Shown here piece by piece: positions 11,230 to 23,150 of a stretch of DNA of 64,000 nucleotides. Source of the stretch: Termitomyces sp. T153 (lineage: Eukaryota; Basidiomycota; Agaricomycetes; Agaricales; Lyophyllaceae); NCBI GenBank assembly GCA_018296165.2, contig JACKQL020000117.1, positions 1 through 64,000 of the forward strand, read 5' to 3'. A program made the translations under genes and the position numbers. The notes under the pieces are model-generated. The model was not told the DNA's origin. It ran no database searches and saw nothing but the letters and a program-made list of their open reading frames with translations. Each line of letters begins with the position of its first letter. The stretch's first letter is position 1.

Positions 11230-12105
11230 CACTGAAGAGAGCTTAATTGTGCATCAGAGGCAGTGACAGCAACCCATGATCATGATGGACAAAGACTTGA
11301 ATCTGATTTTGGCATAGATGAAAGAGTATTTACAGATACATACCATGCTAATGATCAAGAGCTTGAGGTTGAAAATGAACCAGACTCAGAGGGATCAGAC
11401 TTAGAAGATAGTGGTGATGATGACACAGGAATTTAGAAGACAGGAATGTCTTGGAATGAGAGAAAACCTCCAATCAAAGAGATGGCTCTGGATGCAATAT
11501 GGGAAATTGATGTGATTCTGTACCCACCTAACACTTGCCTGGGTAATCAAAACAAGTATCATGGCTATGAAATACCAAAGATTGATCCATGGTCTCAGCA
11601 TTATCTTCTGTGCCTGCCTAATACTTGCTTGGATAATCAAAATAAGTATCATGGCTACAAAATAAAGATTGATCCATGGTCTCAGCATTATCTGGAAGAA
11701 ATAAAGACTCTGCTGAGCTTCTACACTACAAAGAATTCACTGGCTAAATAAAAATGGACTCATGACTCTGCTCTTACAACCCAGGCATAGACGGAGAAGC
11801 CAGGACATGCTCAGATCCTTTGCAAACATGCAAGAGACTATATCATTGGCTGGAAAGTTGTCAACAAATATGGCTTGTAGATCAAATCAAGAATTAATGA
11901 TGATGATGAACTCAATGATATCAAATTGTATTTGTAGCAATGTGCAAAGTATATCAGCATGCACAAGATTTTTGAGTACTTTAACTGGCCAGAGGTGCAA
12001 TCAAACTATGGGCTCACAAAAATGATCAGCCTGTTGATTGCAAAATGGTGGATGAAGAAATTGGACTATTAATGGGTTAAAATTACAAAGGACAATATGT
12101 TGATG
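11230..12105 (+). pseudogene. N-terminal part of a basidiomycete DDE transposase-like protein
   Basis: The frame reads an acidic leader (DSEGSDLEDSGDDD near 11,390), then a segment with PGHAQILCKHARDYIIG near 11,800 and ISLLIAKWWMKKLDY near 12,040. The last two blocks resemble the N-terminal DNA-binding half of a repeated DDE endonuclease family common in mushroom genomes (RWMKK-GYRW type); this is from memory. Several in-frame stops and one frameshift near 12,075 are present. The catalytic domain is absent, because similarity stops at about 12,105 where CpG-normal DNA begins. Confidence 0.5.
11527..11694 (+). repeat. Tandem duplication, period about 90 bp, inside the transposase remnant
   Basis: The stretch starting cctaacacttgcctgggtaa and ending ctcagcattatct occurs twice in a row (11,527 and 11,617). 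The second copy is about 9 nt shorter. It duplicates about 28 residues of the frame. Confidence 0.85.
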
Positions 12106-12866
12106 ACACTGTCAACGGGGGCATGCGTCTGGAGATGGAATTTCTCTCTGTTGATGCTACATGTGAACTCGGGCCCGGTGATGTCTGTATCCTCGTCACT
12201 TTCTTCATCTGAAATGGTGGATTTTTCATACTGAGAAACACAGTGTAAGCCAGTAAATATTAGTGAGAGGATGATTTTGATGTTTCACCACTCAGAGAGG
12301 AAGATAGACAAGAAGACGTAAGAGAGCTTCTCGTGTTTTTGCCTCATCAGGCATACTGAAAATTACTGAGGTGAGGTGAGGATGATTGGGGACAATGCAA
12401 TTTGTTGTACTATCACGCATGTAACAAGCCGATACGTAAAGTTATCAACCTGTCATACACCTCAATAAGGGACTCAAATTGCCTCAAATGCTCGGATTTA
12501 GGTCGTCAAAATCTCAAAAATTTCGTCTTGCTGACCTCAAATCCGCAATATTACGGACCAAGATTGCCTCATCTGAGGCCTCAAATCTGCAAAGTCGGGT
12601 GTTAGATTTGGCCAAAATTTCCCCTCAAATACGCGATCTCGCGGACAAGGTTTCTTGGAAGCTTCCCCTGGGCCTGTCCCAAGAAAAGAACGCGCTTCAC
12701 GTGATCGGCTAAATTTTTGGAAATCACCTCCTTATCTTTTTCTCTGCTCTTTGAACTTTCTCAGATTCATTCTTTCACCTTTTGCAATATATATACCCGG
12801 TGAGGTTCACTAACTACCCATTCTCTCATCTCTCATCTCTTCTATCGTTCACCTTGAACTCCAGAT
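12106..12866. other. Upstream region of the importin gene
   Basis: CpG content becomes normal at about 12,110. No gene is seen. Four copies of cctcaaat with related flanks occur between 12,475 and 12,630, which may be a small non-autonomous repeat. The proximal part (12,720-12,866) is pyrimidine-rich with repeated tctcatctc, typical of fungal core promoters. Confidence 0.5.
12788..12795 (+). promoter_or_regulatory. TATA-like box of the importin gene
   Basis: TATATATA lies 72 nt upstream of the ATG at 12,867, followed by a C/T-rich initiator region. The spacing fits a short 5' leader. This is inferred from sequence alone. Confidence 0.4.
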
Positions 12867-15800
12867 ATGGATCTTCAAACACTATCCAATCTCTTCGCAT
12901 CCACCATTAACCCTGATCCTAACATTCGGAAGGCTGGAGAACTCCAAATTCGGAAGGTTGGCTCACATTGCGCTATTCAATATATCGCGATATATTGTGA
13001 ACTCGACTAACTTGTATTCTTAAGGTTAGTAATGAGGAAGGAATGATTACTGCCCTTCTCCAAATCATTGCCACCGATAATGTCGATCTGTACGTGTTAG
13101 AACGCGATTGGCGGTCCACAACTTATTGAATGAACAGCGCCACTCGCCAAGCTTGCTCCGTGTGGCTCAAAAACCGCGTATTCTCGAATTACTCGGTCGA
13201 CTCGACAGCCAACAGACGACCTGATCAAGCTATTATCGCCGATTCCGATCGTGAAGCACTCCGCACTCATATTTTGCGATTGCTTGCGACATCCCCATCG
13301 CGTAGCATCAATCTTCAGATTGCTAGCACACTCAAAAACATCGTCGCCCATGATTTCCCGGACAGGTGGCCAACCTTCCTCCAGGAGATCAAGGTCTTGC
13401 TCACTAGCAGCAATATACGAGACGTTCATGCCGGATGTGTCGCGGTTCTAGAAGGTGTTCGAGCGTTTAGGTGTGTTAAAATCATTTGATAATCACCAGA
13501 CTCTTATCCGTGTCATCTTAGATTCCGTCCCCGGAATCCAATGATCCCTCAGATTGTCCAAGAGCTGTTTCCGGTTCTAGTGAATATCGCCACACAAATG
13601 CTTCAGACACCTCCGACTGCTGCGGCCGAGATACCAACCATGCTTCATCTCATCCTCAAAACCTACAAAACGAGCATCGTTGTCGACCTGAGTATCCACC
13701 AACAGAGCCAGGATAGCTTAGTCCCTTGGGGAAAGCTTTTTTTCGCAGTGGTTAACCTTCAGATCCCGCCCGAGGCTGTCCCCAACGACGAAGACGAACG
13801 AGAAAATTCAGAGTGGTGGAGGGCCAAAAAATGGGCCTATGGTACCCTCGGACGCCTGTTCCACAAGTACACAATCTCGCATTAGATTTTAGTACTTTTT
13901 CTTAACTTACTCTGACATGCAGATTTGGCAACCCTTCCCAGCTCCCGAGCGCTATGCAAGAGCAATACTCCTCTTTTGCTCAACACTTCGTCACCCACTT
14001 TGCCCCCGAGATCCTGAGGACATACCTTAACCAGGTCGAACTCTTCGTAACTAACCAGACATGGCTTTCAAAAAAATGTCAATATCAGATCTTCCAGTTC
14101 TTCACTGAATGGTAAACATCCTTCCGATCTTTCGAAAACGTACTAAGTACTTTGCTTAGTATCAAACCCAAATCGACTTGGGTTCTTCTCAAGCCCAGTG
14201 TTGAACGCCTCGTGTCCTCCTTTGTCTTTCCTCAACTCTCTTTCAATGAGACTAAACAGGCCTTATGGGAGGGAGATCCCGTCGAGTATATCCGCATTGC
14301 CGTCGGTATGTTACAATCTTTGTTCCAGTGGTTATATCTCAGCCCACAAGCATAGATGAATACGAGAGCTTTGCGACGCCCGTCTCAGCCGCGACAACCT
14401 TCCTCTTCTCGCTCGCAAGCAACAGGACTAAATCTACCTTCATGCCCATTCTTGGCTTTATCAATACTGTCCTTCGATCGTACGTTTCACCCCCTCCCTC
14501 CATCTTTCCCAATAGCCTAACATCACCTCGAGAAACTCGGCACCCTCACAGAGATTCGGTGCTCTTAACATGACGGCGGCACTGGCTCCGTGGATGATGC
14601 GTCACCCCGACGTCAAGGGCAACGTCGAGGCGTTCGTGCTTCAGTTCGTCACCCCCGAATTCACTAGCCCAGAACCTTACCTCAAGGCCATCGTATGTCA
14701 TTCTACTTCCTCAGTTTCGTGGCTGACTTCTAATACCTTTCCATCACAGGCGTGTGAGGTTGTCGGGACTGTAACGAAGTCTGGTTTGGTCTGGTCCAAC
14801 GAAGAGGTCCGTGATGTGATGACTTTCTGGCCCCCCAGCCAAGAATCGATTTCTGAATCGTCTGTCTTATCTCACAGCACCTCAATGCTAACTTCCGGGC
14901 TGTTGCTGCCGCTTTAGATGATCCCGAACTCCCAGTTAGGGTCAACGCTGCTCTTGCCATTACAGAACTTGTCACTGTGCATGAATCTGGTGGGTCCATG
15001 ACTTTCGCAGCTCGTGTATTGTGAACATGTATTCAAGCTTCCTACAGTGAGGACCGCAGTCGGGCCACAAGTCGGAAAGGTCATCCAAGGCACGTTGCAA
15101 CTCTGGCTGTAATCAGTAAAAAGGAGTTGAGATGTGTGCGATTTTTAGATCTTCTCAAACTCACCGACGAGACCGATTTGGATATCCTCAATCGTAGCAT
15201 GGAGGTCATGGTTGATGCTTTCCAAACGGAGCTACTTCCAGTGGCTGCACAGTTAACTCAACGTTTGGTCAGCCATGTCATTATCTGTCTCTGATTTGTT
15301 GACTCATGCTTGCTTAGTGCGATTCTTACTTACGCCTTGCAAAGGAAACTCTCACCCAAGAAGAAACCGATGCCGAGCAAATTAATCTGGACTCGATAAA
15401 CGATGTGGATGATGACAAGACTTTCACTGCTATGGGAGTTGCGAAAACTATCAGCACAGTCAGTACGGCATCCTGTCCAATAGGCTGTTGACGCGTGATA
15501 TCTATAGATCATTACCTCTATCGAAAATTCGGTTGAGATTCTCGCGCAGGTCCAGGAAGTCGTCATCCCTATTATCTTATTCACCCTGGAAAATAAACTC
15601 CTCGGTGTGCTTTTTCCCTTGCCGTGTTGTCATCAGCTGGTTTACGTGTTTGAAAGATCTTTTCGATAACATGTATGAGTTAGTTGACAGTTTGACGTTC
15701 AGGCTTCGTTCGATTGCCCCGAATATGTGGCCGATCTTCGAGCAGACCTATAAGCTCTTCAAATCTGACGCTATCGACTTTTTGGATGGTAGATTTCCCA

Positions 15801-17084
15801 GCTGTTTCAAATGGCTTTGACCACTGAGACCTGGTTTCATTCTATAGAGATGTTGCCATCATTGGACAACTTCGTTTCTTATGGAGGTGAAGTCATCAAG
15901 GGCCGGCCCGACTACAAGCACATGTTAGTCGATATCTATACCACCTCAATTTCGAGTGATCAGCTTGGTGAGAACGATCGTGTAAATGGGTCCAAGCTTG
16001 CCGAATCTATACTCCTCAATCTCCGTGGAAGTGTGGACGATGTACGTGTTCTTATCATATTGATGATCAATAGTTGAGATTCAATGTCACTGTGCAGTCT
16101 CTGCAAGTCTTTATCAGCACTGCTCTTTCTCAATTGGACAAGGCCCAGACGGCTTCTCTCCGCCTTGCCAACCTTGAAGTCCTCATAAATGCTGTTCTCT
16201 ACAACCCTTCGGCTGCACTTCGCATCATGGAGAGCTCTGGGAAAGCGCGAACCTTCTTTGACCGTTGGTTTGCCGCGATCAATGGCGATGACCTCCTTCC
16301 TCGCGTTCACGACAAGAAACTGAGTATTTTAGCGCTTTGTTCTCTCCTTGAACTAGCCCCGACTGCTGTCCCCCAGTCACTCCAGAGCGGATGGCCCGGA
16401 ATCCTTGGTGGAATGCTCACCATCTTCAAAGATCTTCCTAAAGCCATCGCAGGTTGGTATTTTCCGTCTGAGAAAGACCTACACTTGACTGACATCGTCT
16501 CTAGCCCGCAAGGTTTTGGAGGAGTCACTTGAGGACTCCGATGATGACGAACTGGTTGAAGAAAAGATTTTAAATCTTAATGAGGAAGAAGGTAAGACTT
16601 ATATGGATGGCAACATCAAGAAATACTGACATCCCTTCTTCGTTCAGAGGATGTTTGGGATGAGGATTCGGCATATCTCGAATTACTAGCGAACGAGGTT
16701 CGTCACTGATAATTATATTTTCGTGATGTATGAATGTGTTAACATGATCATCAAGGGAGCACGACTGCGCGAGAAGCAGGAGAAAGTTGCGGATGGTGAA
16801 TATGAAAGTGGATCAGAGGATGAAGAGATTGAGGAGGAATTAGGTTACATTAGTCCTCTGGACAGTGTTGACCCATATGTCTCGTTCAAGCAAGCTCTTA
16901 CCAGTATGTCTACCTATCCGTTGATCGAGACTATGTATCTCTGACACTTCTCATAGCCTTTCAAATGCAAAACGGTTCAAGCTATCAAGCGGCAACCACA
17001 GTGCTCACAGTTGAGCAACAAACCTTACTCATGGAAGTCATGCGGATGGCGGAACTCAGTTCGACAGCACCTGCCCAGGCCTAG
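12867..17084 (+). CDS. NMD5: Importin-7/8 type karyopherin (Nmd5/Sxm1 class), many introns
   Basis: A Ran-GTP-dependent nuclear import receptor of HEAT repeats, shuttling cargo such as ribosomal proteins and histones through nuclear pores. The ATG at 12,867 opens an importin-beta N-terminal helix pair ([14 protein letters not shown], then [10 protein letters not shown]). Exon 1 ends at 12,957 and exon 3 is 13,138-13,470 ([14 protein letters not shown] ... HDFPDRWP). [19 protein letters not shown] near 13,810 matches the family block [22 protein letters not shown] near 14,270 matches the EDPYEYIR block. The acidic C-terminal region (16,530-16,850; [12 protein letters not shown]) and the short tail ending TAPAQA complete it. 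About 15 introns with GT-AG borders; total length is near the usual 1000-1050 residues. No disabling mutation was seen. The exon joins in the middle are approximate. Confidence 0.93.
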
Positions 17085-18121
17085 TTTCAATTCTCATTTA
17101 TTATAGATAACTACTGCGTATCTTCCCGTTTGTCCTTGCGATCTGTTCTTTGCATTTTTAATCTCCACCTGTGCGCTTCTTATGTTTTGCTTTTGTACCC
17201 GCTCGTCTGATTGTAGCCTGCAATGTCGTTTCCTTCCTATACCAGTCTTGATCACCTCATGCCGATAAGATTGGCATTTGTAGATTCTTCGCGATGAATT
17301 CAGATGTTGATTTCACAAGGCGTGAGTATGGTCACCGTTACATAACGTTCATCAACATCTTCCAGTAGGTAGACCGATCCCTCTACGGGGATACTCGAGT
17401 CAGTCTGGCCAGTGGGTTGTACGCACCAAGGTTTTCATTAACACAAAATGGTCTGAGCACACCTACCCATTAAATCTGGTAACGCCAGCAAATGTAGGGC
17501 TGATTTCATCGTGAATCGGCGGAGAGTCTTATTGACGGATGTCGACATTTATGTAAATTCTCGCCGAAAGGTCGACCGAAGACTCGGGTGATCTCTCTAG
17601 AAGTGTGTTCCGATTAGTGCGAAGTAGAAGTGACAGGATAGAAGCGACTCACACTCAGTTGTTCTCACCGTGTTAGAAATACCAGGGTCACCTGGCGCGA
17701 CAGTACTCGAGCCTCAATAGTCGTTTTCAGGACTTTTTCTATTCGTACTATCTTCGCTACTCAAGAAGTTGTTCCCTTTGGCTACAGGCGGACACCAAAA
17801 AAAAAAGAACACCACCGTCTTCAGAACGAAAATGAGGGTTGGAAATCTAGTAGAAACAGCCTCTCGAACTGCTTATCGCCAGTAAAAGGAAAAGGAAGTA
17901 CCTTATCTAATGGGGAGTACGAGTACACAAGTCCCTCCCTCAAACAAGATCAGCACCTGGATACAAAGACAAATCTGGATCAGTTTGTACATGCGTCGGC
18001 ACGTGAAGTGTGTCGTGACCGAAACGTCGGAACACCTAAATACAGCGCCCGGCTCATCGGCACATGAGAACAAGTCCTTAGAAATGAAGCCAAACACATT
18101 GACCGAGGGATCCCAGAAATA
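17085..18121. other. Convergent 3' intergenic region, no gene seen
   Basis: CpG-normal DNA between the 3' ends of the importin (+) and ARP6 (-) genes. Pyrimidine-rich stretches just after 17,084 are likely 3' UTR. A poly-A run is at 17,798-17,807. Short ORFs on both strands have no recognisable similarity. Confidence 0.5.
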
Positions 18122-19932
18122 TCATCGCTTGCGAGTTGTCGAAGTATAATTCGCTTTAGTCCGCATCCTGGAGGCTTTAGTAGGTACCTGGGGGCGATCG
18201 TCCTCCCTTTGCTTCCCTTTCAACTTCGCAGGTTCTTTCGGCTTCTCCTCAGTCTCGCGCGACTTCCAATCGTGGAATCTTCTTCGAGAAGCACTGCTTC
18301 CACTTTCTGCGTACTCCGCCCGCGTGACTGTATAATTGGTAAATCCGGGCATACCTGCAAATGTAACTGCTGCCCGGTACGCTTCTGTGATGGGTCTGTA
18401 GTCCATAGATCTAAATCAGCGTAAGAAAATAGGGAAATCACATCAGCCGACGTACTCATCACACTCGTAGATCACGACTTCACAATCGGTGGGCGCCAAA
18501 GATCGTAGCTCTGACATCCTTCCCAAGCGACAGAGATCAGGAATCGTTAAAAAGGGTTAGGATCACACCTACAATCGTGCCCGGAAACCAGGAAATTTGG
18601 TACAGCCTCCTATTAGTCCAATATTAGCCCAGAACATTCCTTGGAGATCACTTGGAAGGAGTAATATTGATAGTGCAATAGTGGCGGGAAGGCCTGATTG
18701 GTCAAGGCCTGAATGCAATGTCAGATTTTGGAAGATAAGAAGACACTTGACATGCCAATATCATCTGGACGGAATAGAAGCTCCGGGACGCAGAATCGCT
18801 CGTTGTTCATCACAAGGATCTGGTCGGCCTCGGCCAATATGTCATCAGACTGGCGAATACGACCTTTTTTGTTGGATGTCAAATCCGGCAATACATATTC
18901 TTGAACAACTGGATTGCTTTTGGGGTTGATTCTTATGTTCATCAGCTCACGAACAAGATGCGAGTGGTTCGAACCTACCGACATGTTTCCAAATCATGTT
19001 TGAAGTTCTGAGATACGTAACAGCAAGACTCTTTGACATCGTTCATTATATACGTCTCGTCCATCATATTCCACTGACGAAAAGACACCAGCTCCTTTAA
19101 TTGATTAGTCAACAGCTTTCCACCCACATCGAGTCTGTGGTCGTGGGTTAAAAGTGTAGTCATACAATGATTATTGGACAATCACCTTTTCACTGCATTC
19201 CACACAATGTTACCGTTGATCATTGGTATAACATGGGTAAAACTGAATCCGGAGTCTATTACAACAACGCACTCCGCCGCTGGAGCATCAGGTTGTTGAA
19301 ATAGGATACCATAGGGTATAAGGGATGCAGCTTAAGTGGAAATCTGTAACGACATGTTGAACATTTGTCAGAAGACTCACGCGTACACCGGTAATATGCT
19401 TGAAATTCGTATTCTTCAAAAACAAATTGATCATAGATCTCCTGGATATTTGGCAGATTAAAGTAAGGCTCAGTGATGAGAAGCCTAGAACCGGTGGTGT
19501 CTACCTATAAGTGTCACATTCTGTCAGACAGTATTGATATGCATTTGCTCCCACTGTACCGAAAGAACTTCTGACGAGAATAGGCCATCCCATACAGCTT
19601 TTTGTGCATCCCAATCAACGAGATATCCCTGTCAAAGGCTATGCATCCACGTCAGTCCTCGCGGTCGCAGCGATCCTTCATCTAACCTTTTCGAAGGGCA
19701 GCCTATAGTTGAGAGAGGAGAAATCTTTGCACTGAGCAAGCTCATGGCCGAAGTAGGTCATCTTGTCGCCTTTGGAACGAACTACGGCATTAGAGATGAT
19801 CCTATGACACAGTCAGTGTGCAGAGCTGATTACAGATAGATAGCAACACTTTGGCCCTTTGTCTTGACTATTTATAAAGCCAGCCTTGATCGTAGATGCA
19901 CCATTATCAAGAACAACTACAGGAGAATCCAT
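18122..19932 (-). CDS. ARP6: Actin-related protein 6 (SWR1/SRCAP complex subunit)
   Basis: Arp6 is a nuclear actin-fold protein. It anchors Swc6 and others in the SWR1 complex, which exchanges H2A for H2A.Z. The start at 19,932 gives [19 protein letters not shown], the actin-fold phosphate-1 loop. Then follow exons reading [12 protein letters not shown] (near 19,750), [15 protein letters not shown] (19,460), [14 protein letters not shown] (19,250), [15 protein letters not shown] (19,110), [19 protein letters not shown] (18,770), [12 protein letters not shown] (18,490) and [18 protein letters not shown] (18,300). These match Arp6-specific blocks. Eight to ten exons are joined by short introns; one donor reads GTACGT after ...ECDE. 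The C-terminal 45 residues are a basic, Lys/Pro-rich extension. The gene is divergent from the TANGO2 gene. Confidence 0.95.
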
Positions 19933-20382
19933 ACCATCAGCTTAGTAGTGTAAAGTGGATTTGTGAGTTAGGTAGAGATATGAACGTGACTGAGTAATTG
20001 ACCCGGCGATAAAACGTGAGACACTTTTTCCAATTAGACTCGGTCATATGACCGGGTCATTTAGTCACATGACCTCGGCTCTCTGACTCTGTTCAGCCTG
20101 AATGGGTGGTTTGAGCTCCTTTTCCTTCCGTGTCTCTGTGCGTAGAATTTTCCTCTGTCAACTTTTCATGCTCTCATGGTTTTGCATGAAAGTTGTCCAC
20201 TGAGCTGGCCTAGCTTTAACAGTAGGTATGCATTCTAGTAGGTATGCATTCTGTCGTGTCCTTACTAACAATCAGGGACAATTCATCAGTAGTCAAAGCC
20301 GCGGAGCGTTGCAAAGCTCTGAGTCTGACTATCGCTCATACAGTATATACTCTTGGCTTGTATCCGCCGAATCTGGCCTTCA
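19933..20382. promoter_or_regulatory. Divergent promoter shared by ARP6 and the TANGO2-like gene
   Basis: A 450-bp region between two divergent start codons. It contains GGTCATATGACC (20,042-20,053), a perfect 12-bp palindrome with a CATATG E-box core. GTCACATGAC (20,064-20,073) is a near-palindrome with CACATG. The 16-bp unit agtaggtatgcattct is repeated exactly twice (20,221-20,252). E-box-like palindromes of this type are bound by bHLH factors in fungi. No specific factor can be named. Confidence 0.5.
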
Positions 20383-21471
20383 ATGTGTATCGCATTCTGG
20401 GCTCTAGATCAACAGGATTACACCCTGTGAGTCAATATGATCGGGCGGCTGCTGAACGAGCTTTCATACCTCGGCAGCATACTTTGCAGTAATCGAGATG
20501 AATTACTGAGGAGGCCCACCCTGGACGCACATTTCCATAACTTCGAAGCCAAGACCGAGGACGGAAGCGTTGAAGGTAATATCCTATCAGGTCGCGACAT
20601 TTTGGCTGGTGGGACGTGGTTTGGAGTGACTCGTACCGGAAAAGTTGCTTTACTGTAAGCCTCCTTTAACCTTCTCATTTGGGGTCCACCGATGAAGGTA
20701 CAACTCCCATGATAGCACTAACATCTCCGAGCCCCCGGTCAAGGCGTGCAAGTTCTCTAGGGGCTCTTTGACATCATTCTTCCTTCTTTCAGATTCATTT
20801 GAACCTCTCGAAGGTGAAGTTAGAAGAATAATTCCTCAGGAAGCCTTTGCCGGGTTCAACCTACTTCTTTTCAAACCTACCGCTCCGCAGGCCAATGGGC
20901 AATTACATTATGATTCTCTCCTCGTCACAAACCATGGTGCAGGTGGATCCATCCAGTGCCGGCCCCTTTCTGCCAAGGAACGTATTTGCGGTTGTGTATC
21001 CAATGCAATTGATGGAGACAATGCAGTCTGGCCGAAGGTTGAACATGTTACCCTAGATTTCGCTGCTATTTTACAAACACTCTCATCGGACACGACAGAG
21101 AATGAACTTGTGGAGCAGATGTTCAACATTCTGAAGTGGGTTTCACTTGTCTCCTAATGCATCTTTTGTGACATTTCCAACTCACCAATCTCTCTTTGCG
21201 AAGTTGGCATCCTCCTGAACACATCACCGACCGTTCACAACTTCGCAATACTGTACATGTTTTGCCGTTTCCGATCACTGTGGAGGGTGCCCCTCAGGGC
21301 GACAACAGATATGGCACGCGTTTGTCGACGATCTTGTTAATAAAAAAAACTGGGGATGCTTTGTTCATTGAACGGGATATATGGACATTGGCTGATGGTG
21401 AGGTGATCAGAGTGGATCCTAGAACACAACGTGTATTTCGTTTCCATGTAAAACAACCCATAAAACCCTAA
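20383..21471 (+). CDS. TANGO2: TANGO2 / NRDE-family protein
   Basis: TANGO2 proteins (DUF833, NRDE family) are linked to Golgi organisation, lipid homeostasis and haem handling; the molecular activity is not settled. Exon 1 is MCIAFWALDQQDYTL. It splices (donor GTGAGT) to LILCSNRDELLRRPT, giving the name-giving N-R-D-E motif and N-terminal Cys2. The next block, ILAGGTWFGVTRTGKVALL then TNISEPPV, is the family's GGTW...GR-A-LTN region. The C-terminal exon (21,196-21,471) contains RYGTRLSTILLI and ERDIWTL, equal to the family's YGTRS-T-LL and F-ER. There are four or so exons and about 300 residues, normal for the family. Its 3' end converges on the Zn2Cys6 gene only 131 bp away. Confidence 0.92.
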
Positions 21472-21602
21472 AGGAGAGATTACGGTATAACAGTATCATA
21501 ACAATACAATAAATCGCACATGTATGACTTCGAAGCATGCAGGATCGCAAGATATCAAGAAACTAAGTGTACACTAGTGCATGTGGGATACGAGCATTTT
21601 CA

Positions 21603-23150
21603 TCAACTTAAAACGGCAGTAGTGTACATACCGTGTTCACCTTGTGGTGGAAAGTATGGATTATAACCTCCTGTAGAGGTTATATTACCCCACTCTTGAG
21701 GAGAGACAGGACCTGAAGAGTTTCCCGTATGATAAGAAGCAGGTCCGCTAGAGGCCGACAATGGCGTCAGGATTTCACGGTCTGATGGACCGGAATCGTA
21801 TGAAGCTCTCTCATCTGGAGAGTCCTGACCACTGAAATTTATTATACGGTCAGGAAATGCACCATAGGAATAAGAAGGAAATGACGAACACATACTGCAT
21901 AATATTGTTGAGTTCAACGATACGCCGGTAGATGATGCACGACGTATTTGGCGGATGTGGGCTGTACTGTCTGAGTGAGCTGAGAGAAGACTGGAGCTGA
22001 TGCGCAAGTGAAATATAAGCTATACTCGAGCCGGGGCTCGTACGACAAGAACACATCGGGTGTGAAGAAGAATATTGGTCCCCATGACCACTGTGATAAG
22101 AATTTCCGTCATCGCTGCTAGATAGGGTGTAACTGCCGCCATCCGAATACGAAGAGGTTACCGAACTAGAGTGCGATGGAGTATGATATGCCGAAGGCGA
22201 TCCAGAAGAAGGATGGTAATTGCCATTACTGGGAGAATACGGCGGGTGGTCGTTTTCATACGACGACGAGGGTGGCGACCTCTGGAAGTTGTTATGGTAG
22301 CGCACGGGCGGGGCAGGAGAGGCAGAGAAACGATATAGATGTGACGAAGTATCGTTGACCGGTTCTGTTTTGATAGAGCTGAGGGAAGGTAGGACGGCAC
22401 GTCCATTTGTTCGTTCAGAGGAAGAACCCCGCCGTTTAGTGACAGGCCCGCACTTCGTAGCTCGCGAGTGCCATTTTTCGTTTGGATCTCCATCTCGGAA
22501 GCTACTATCAGCCCAACGCGGATGTGGTTTGCCTGCCCAACATGAGTTACATTGATAATCTGTAAACCAAAGACATCACCTCTCAATTCACGTACTAGGC
22601 TCTCCAGCTCCGCTATCCGGTTTTTCAGGCGCGTGTTCTCGTCCAGTGAAGGATCATCTCTGTAATTCCAGCTCAATGAACAAGATTAAACAGTCCGACG
22701 GAAACTCACCTGAGGGCAGGATCATCAATTTCGTATACACAAAGTCCCGTCTAGAAGGACAGAACGTCATTGGAAGTTCGCCACACGGAGATACCTGCAT
22801 GAAATTACCAGACCCAATTGAATACACCGTTGACAAGGTCGTTTGCGGTCGCACTGTGTGGCGACAACGACAGCGTCAAACAAAGTCGTGTGTGGAGCCG
22901 ATAAACGACTGACCTTTCGTTTCGACGTGTGGCAATTCAAGCAGCTTTGAGTTGTCCGATTCCTTCTCCTTTTCCTATTTTTGGTCGAATTCGGGAGTAG
23001 AGGGGATGACGGTTAATAAGTCGGCAAGTAAAATGACGGAAAGAGTTGAATGAGGAATGAGGCTAACCTGTGATCGGTGTCGGTGGTGAATTCGAAATCA
23101 AATGACTCTCCTTTGAGCTGAGGGGACTGCAAGGAGTCGGCCGCCATCAT
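21603..23150 (-). CDS. Zn(II)2Cys6 transcription factor
   Basis: A fungal binuclear zinc-cluster DNA-binding protein. The start at 23,150 gives MMAADSLQSPQ. After one intron a basic stretch (RKRRRNRTTQS) leads into the cluster CLNCHTSKRK - CDRKRPCQRC - IQLGLTGLC, spread over three exons. Spacing is C-x2-C-x6-C-x5-C-x2-C-x8-C, all six Cys present. Next is YEIDDPALRDDP, then a short coiled coil (LKNRIAELESLVRELRG, near 22,600) as expected for a dimerisation linker, then KPHPRWADSSF. The rest (21,603-22,430) is Ser/Pro/Tyr-rich and low complexity, a probable activation region, without the usual middle homology domain. Target genes are unknown. Some 3' exon joins are uncertain. Confidence 0.88.

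Noticed and set aside
12402..12712. Small ORFs upstream of the importin gene
   Set aside because: They lie in a stretch of repeated cctcaaat motifs and have no protein-like features. More likely a non-coding repeat or promoter.
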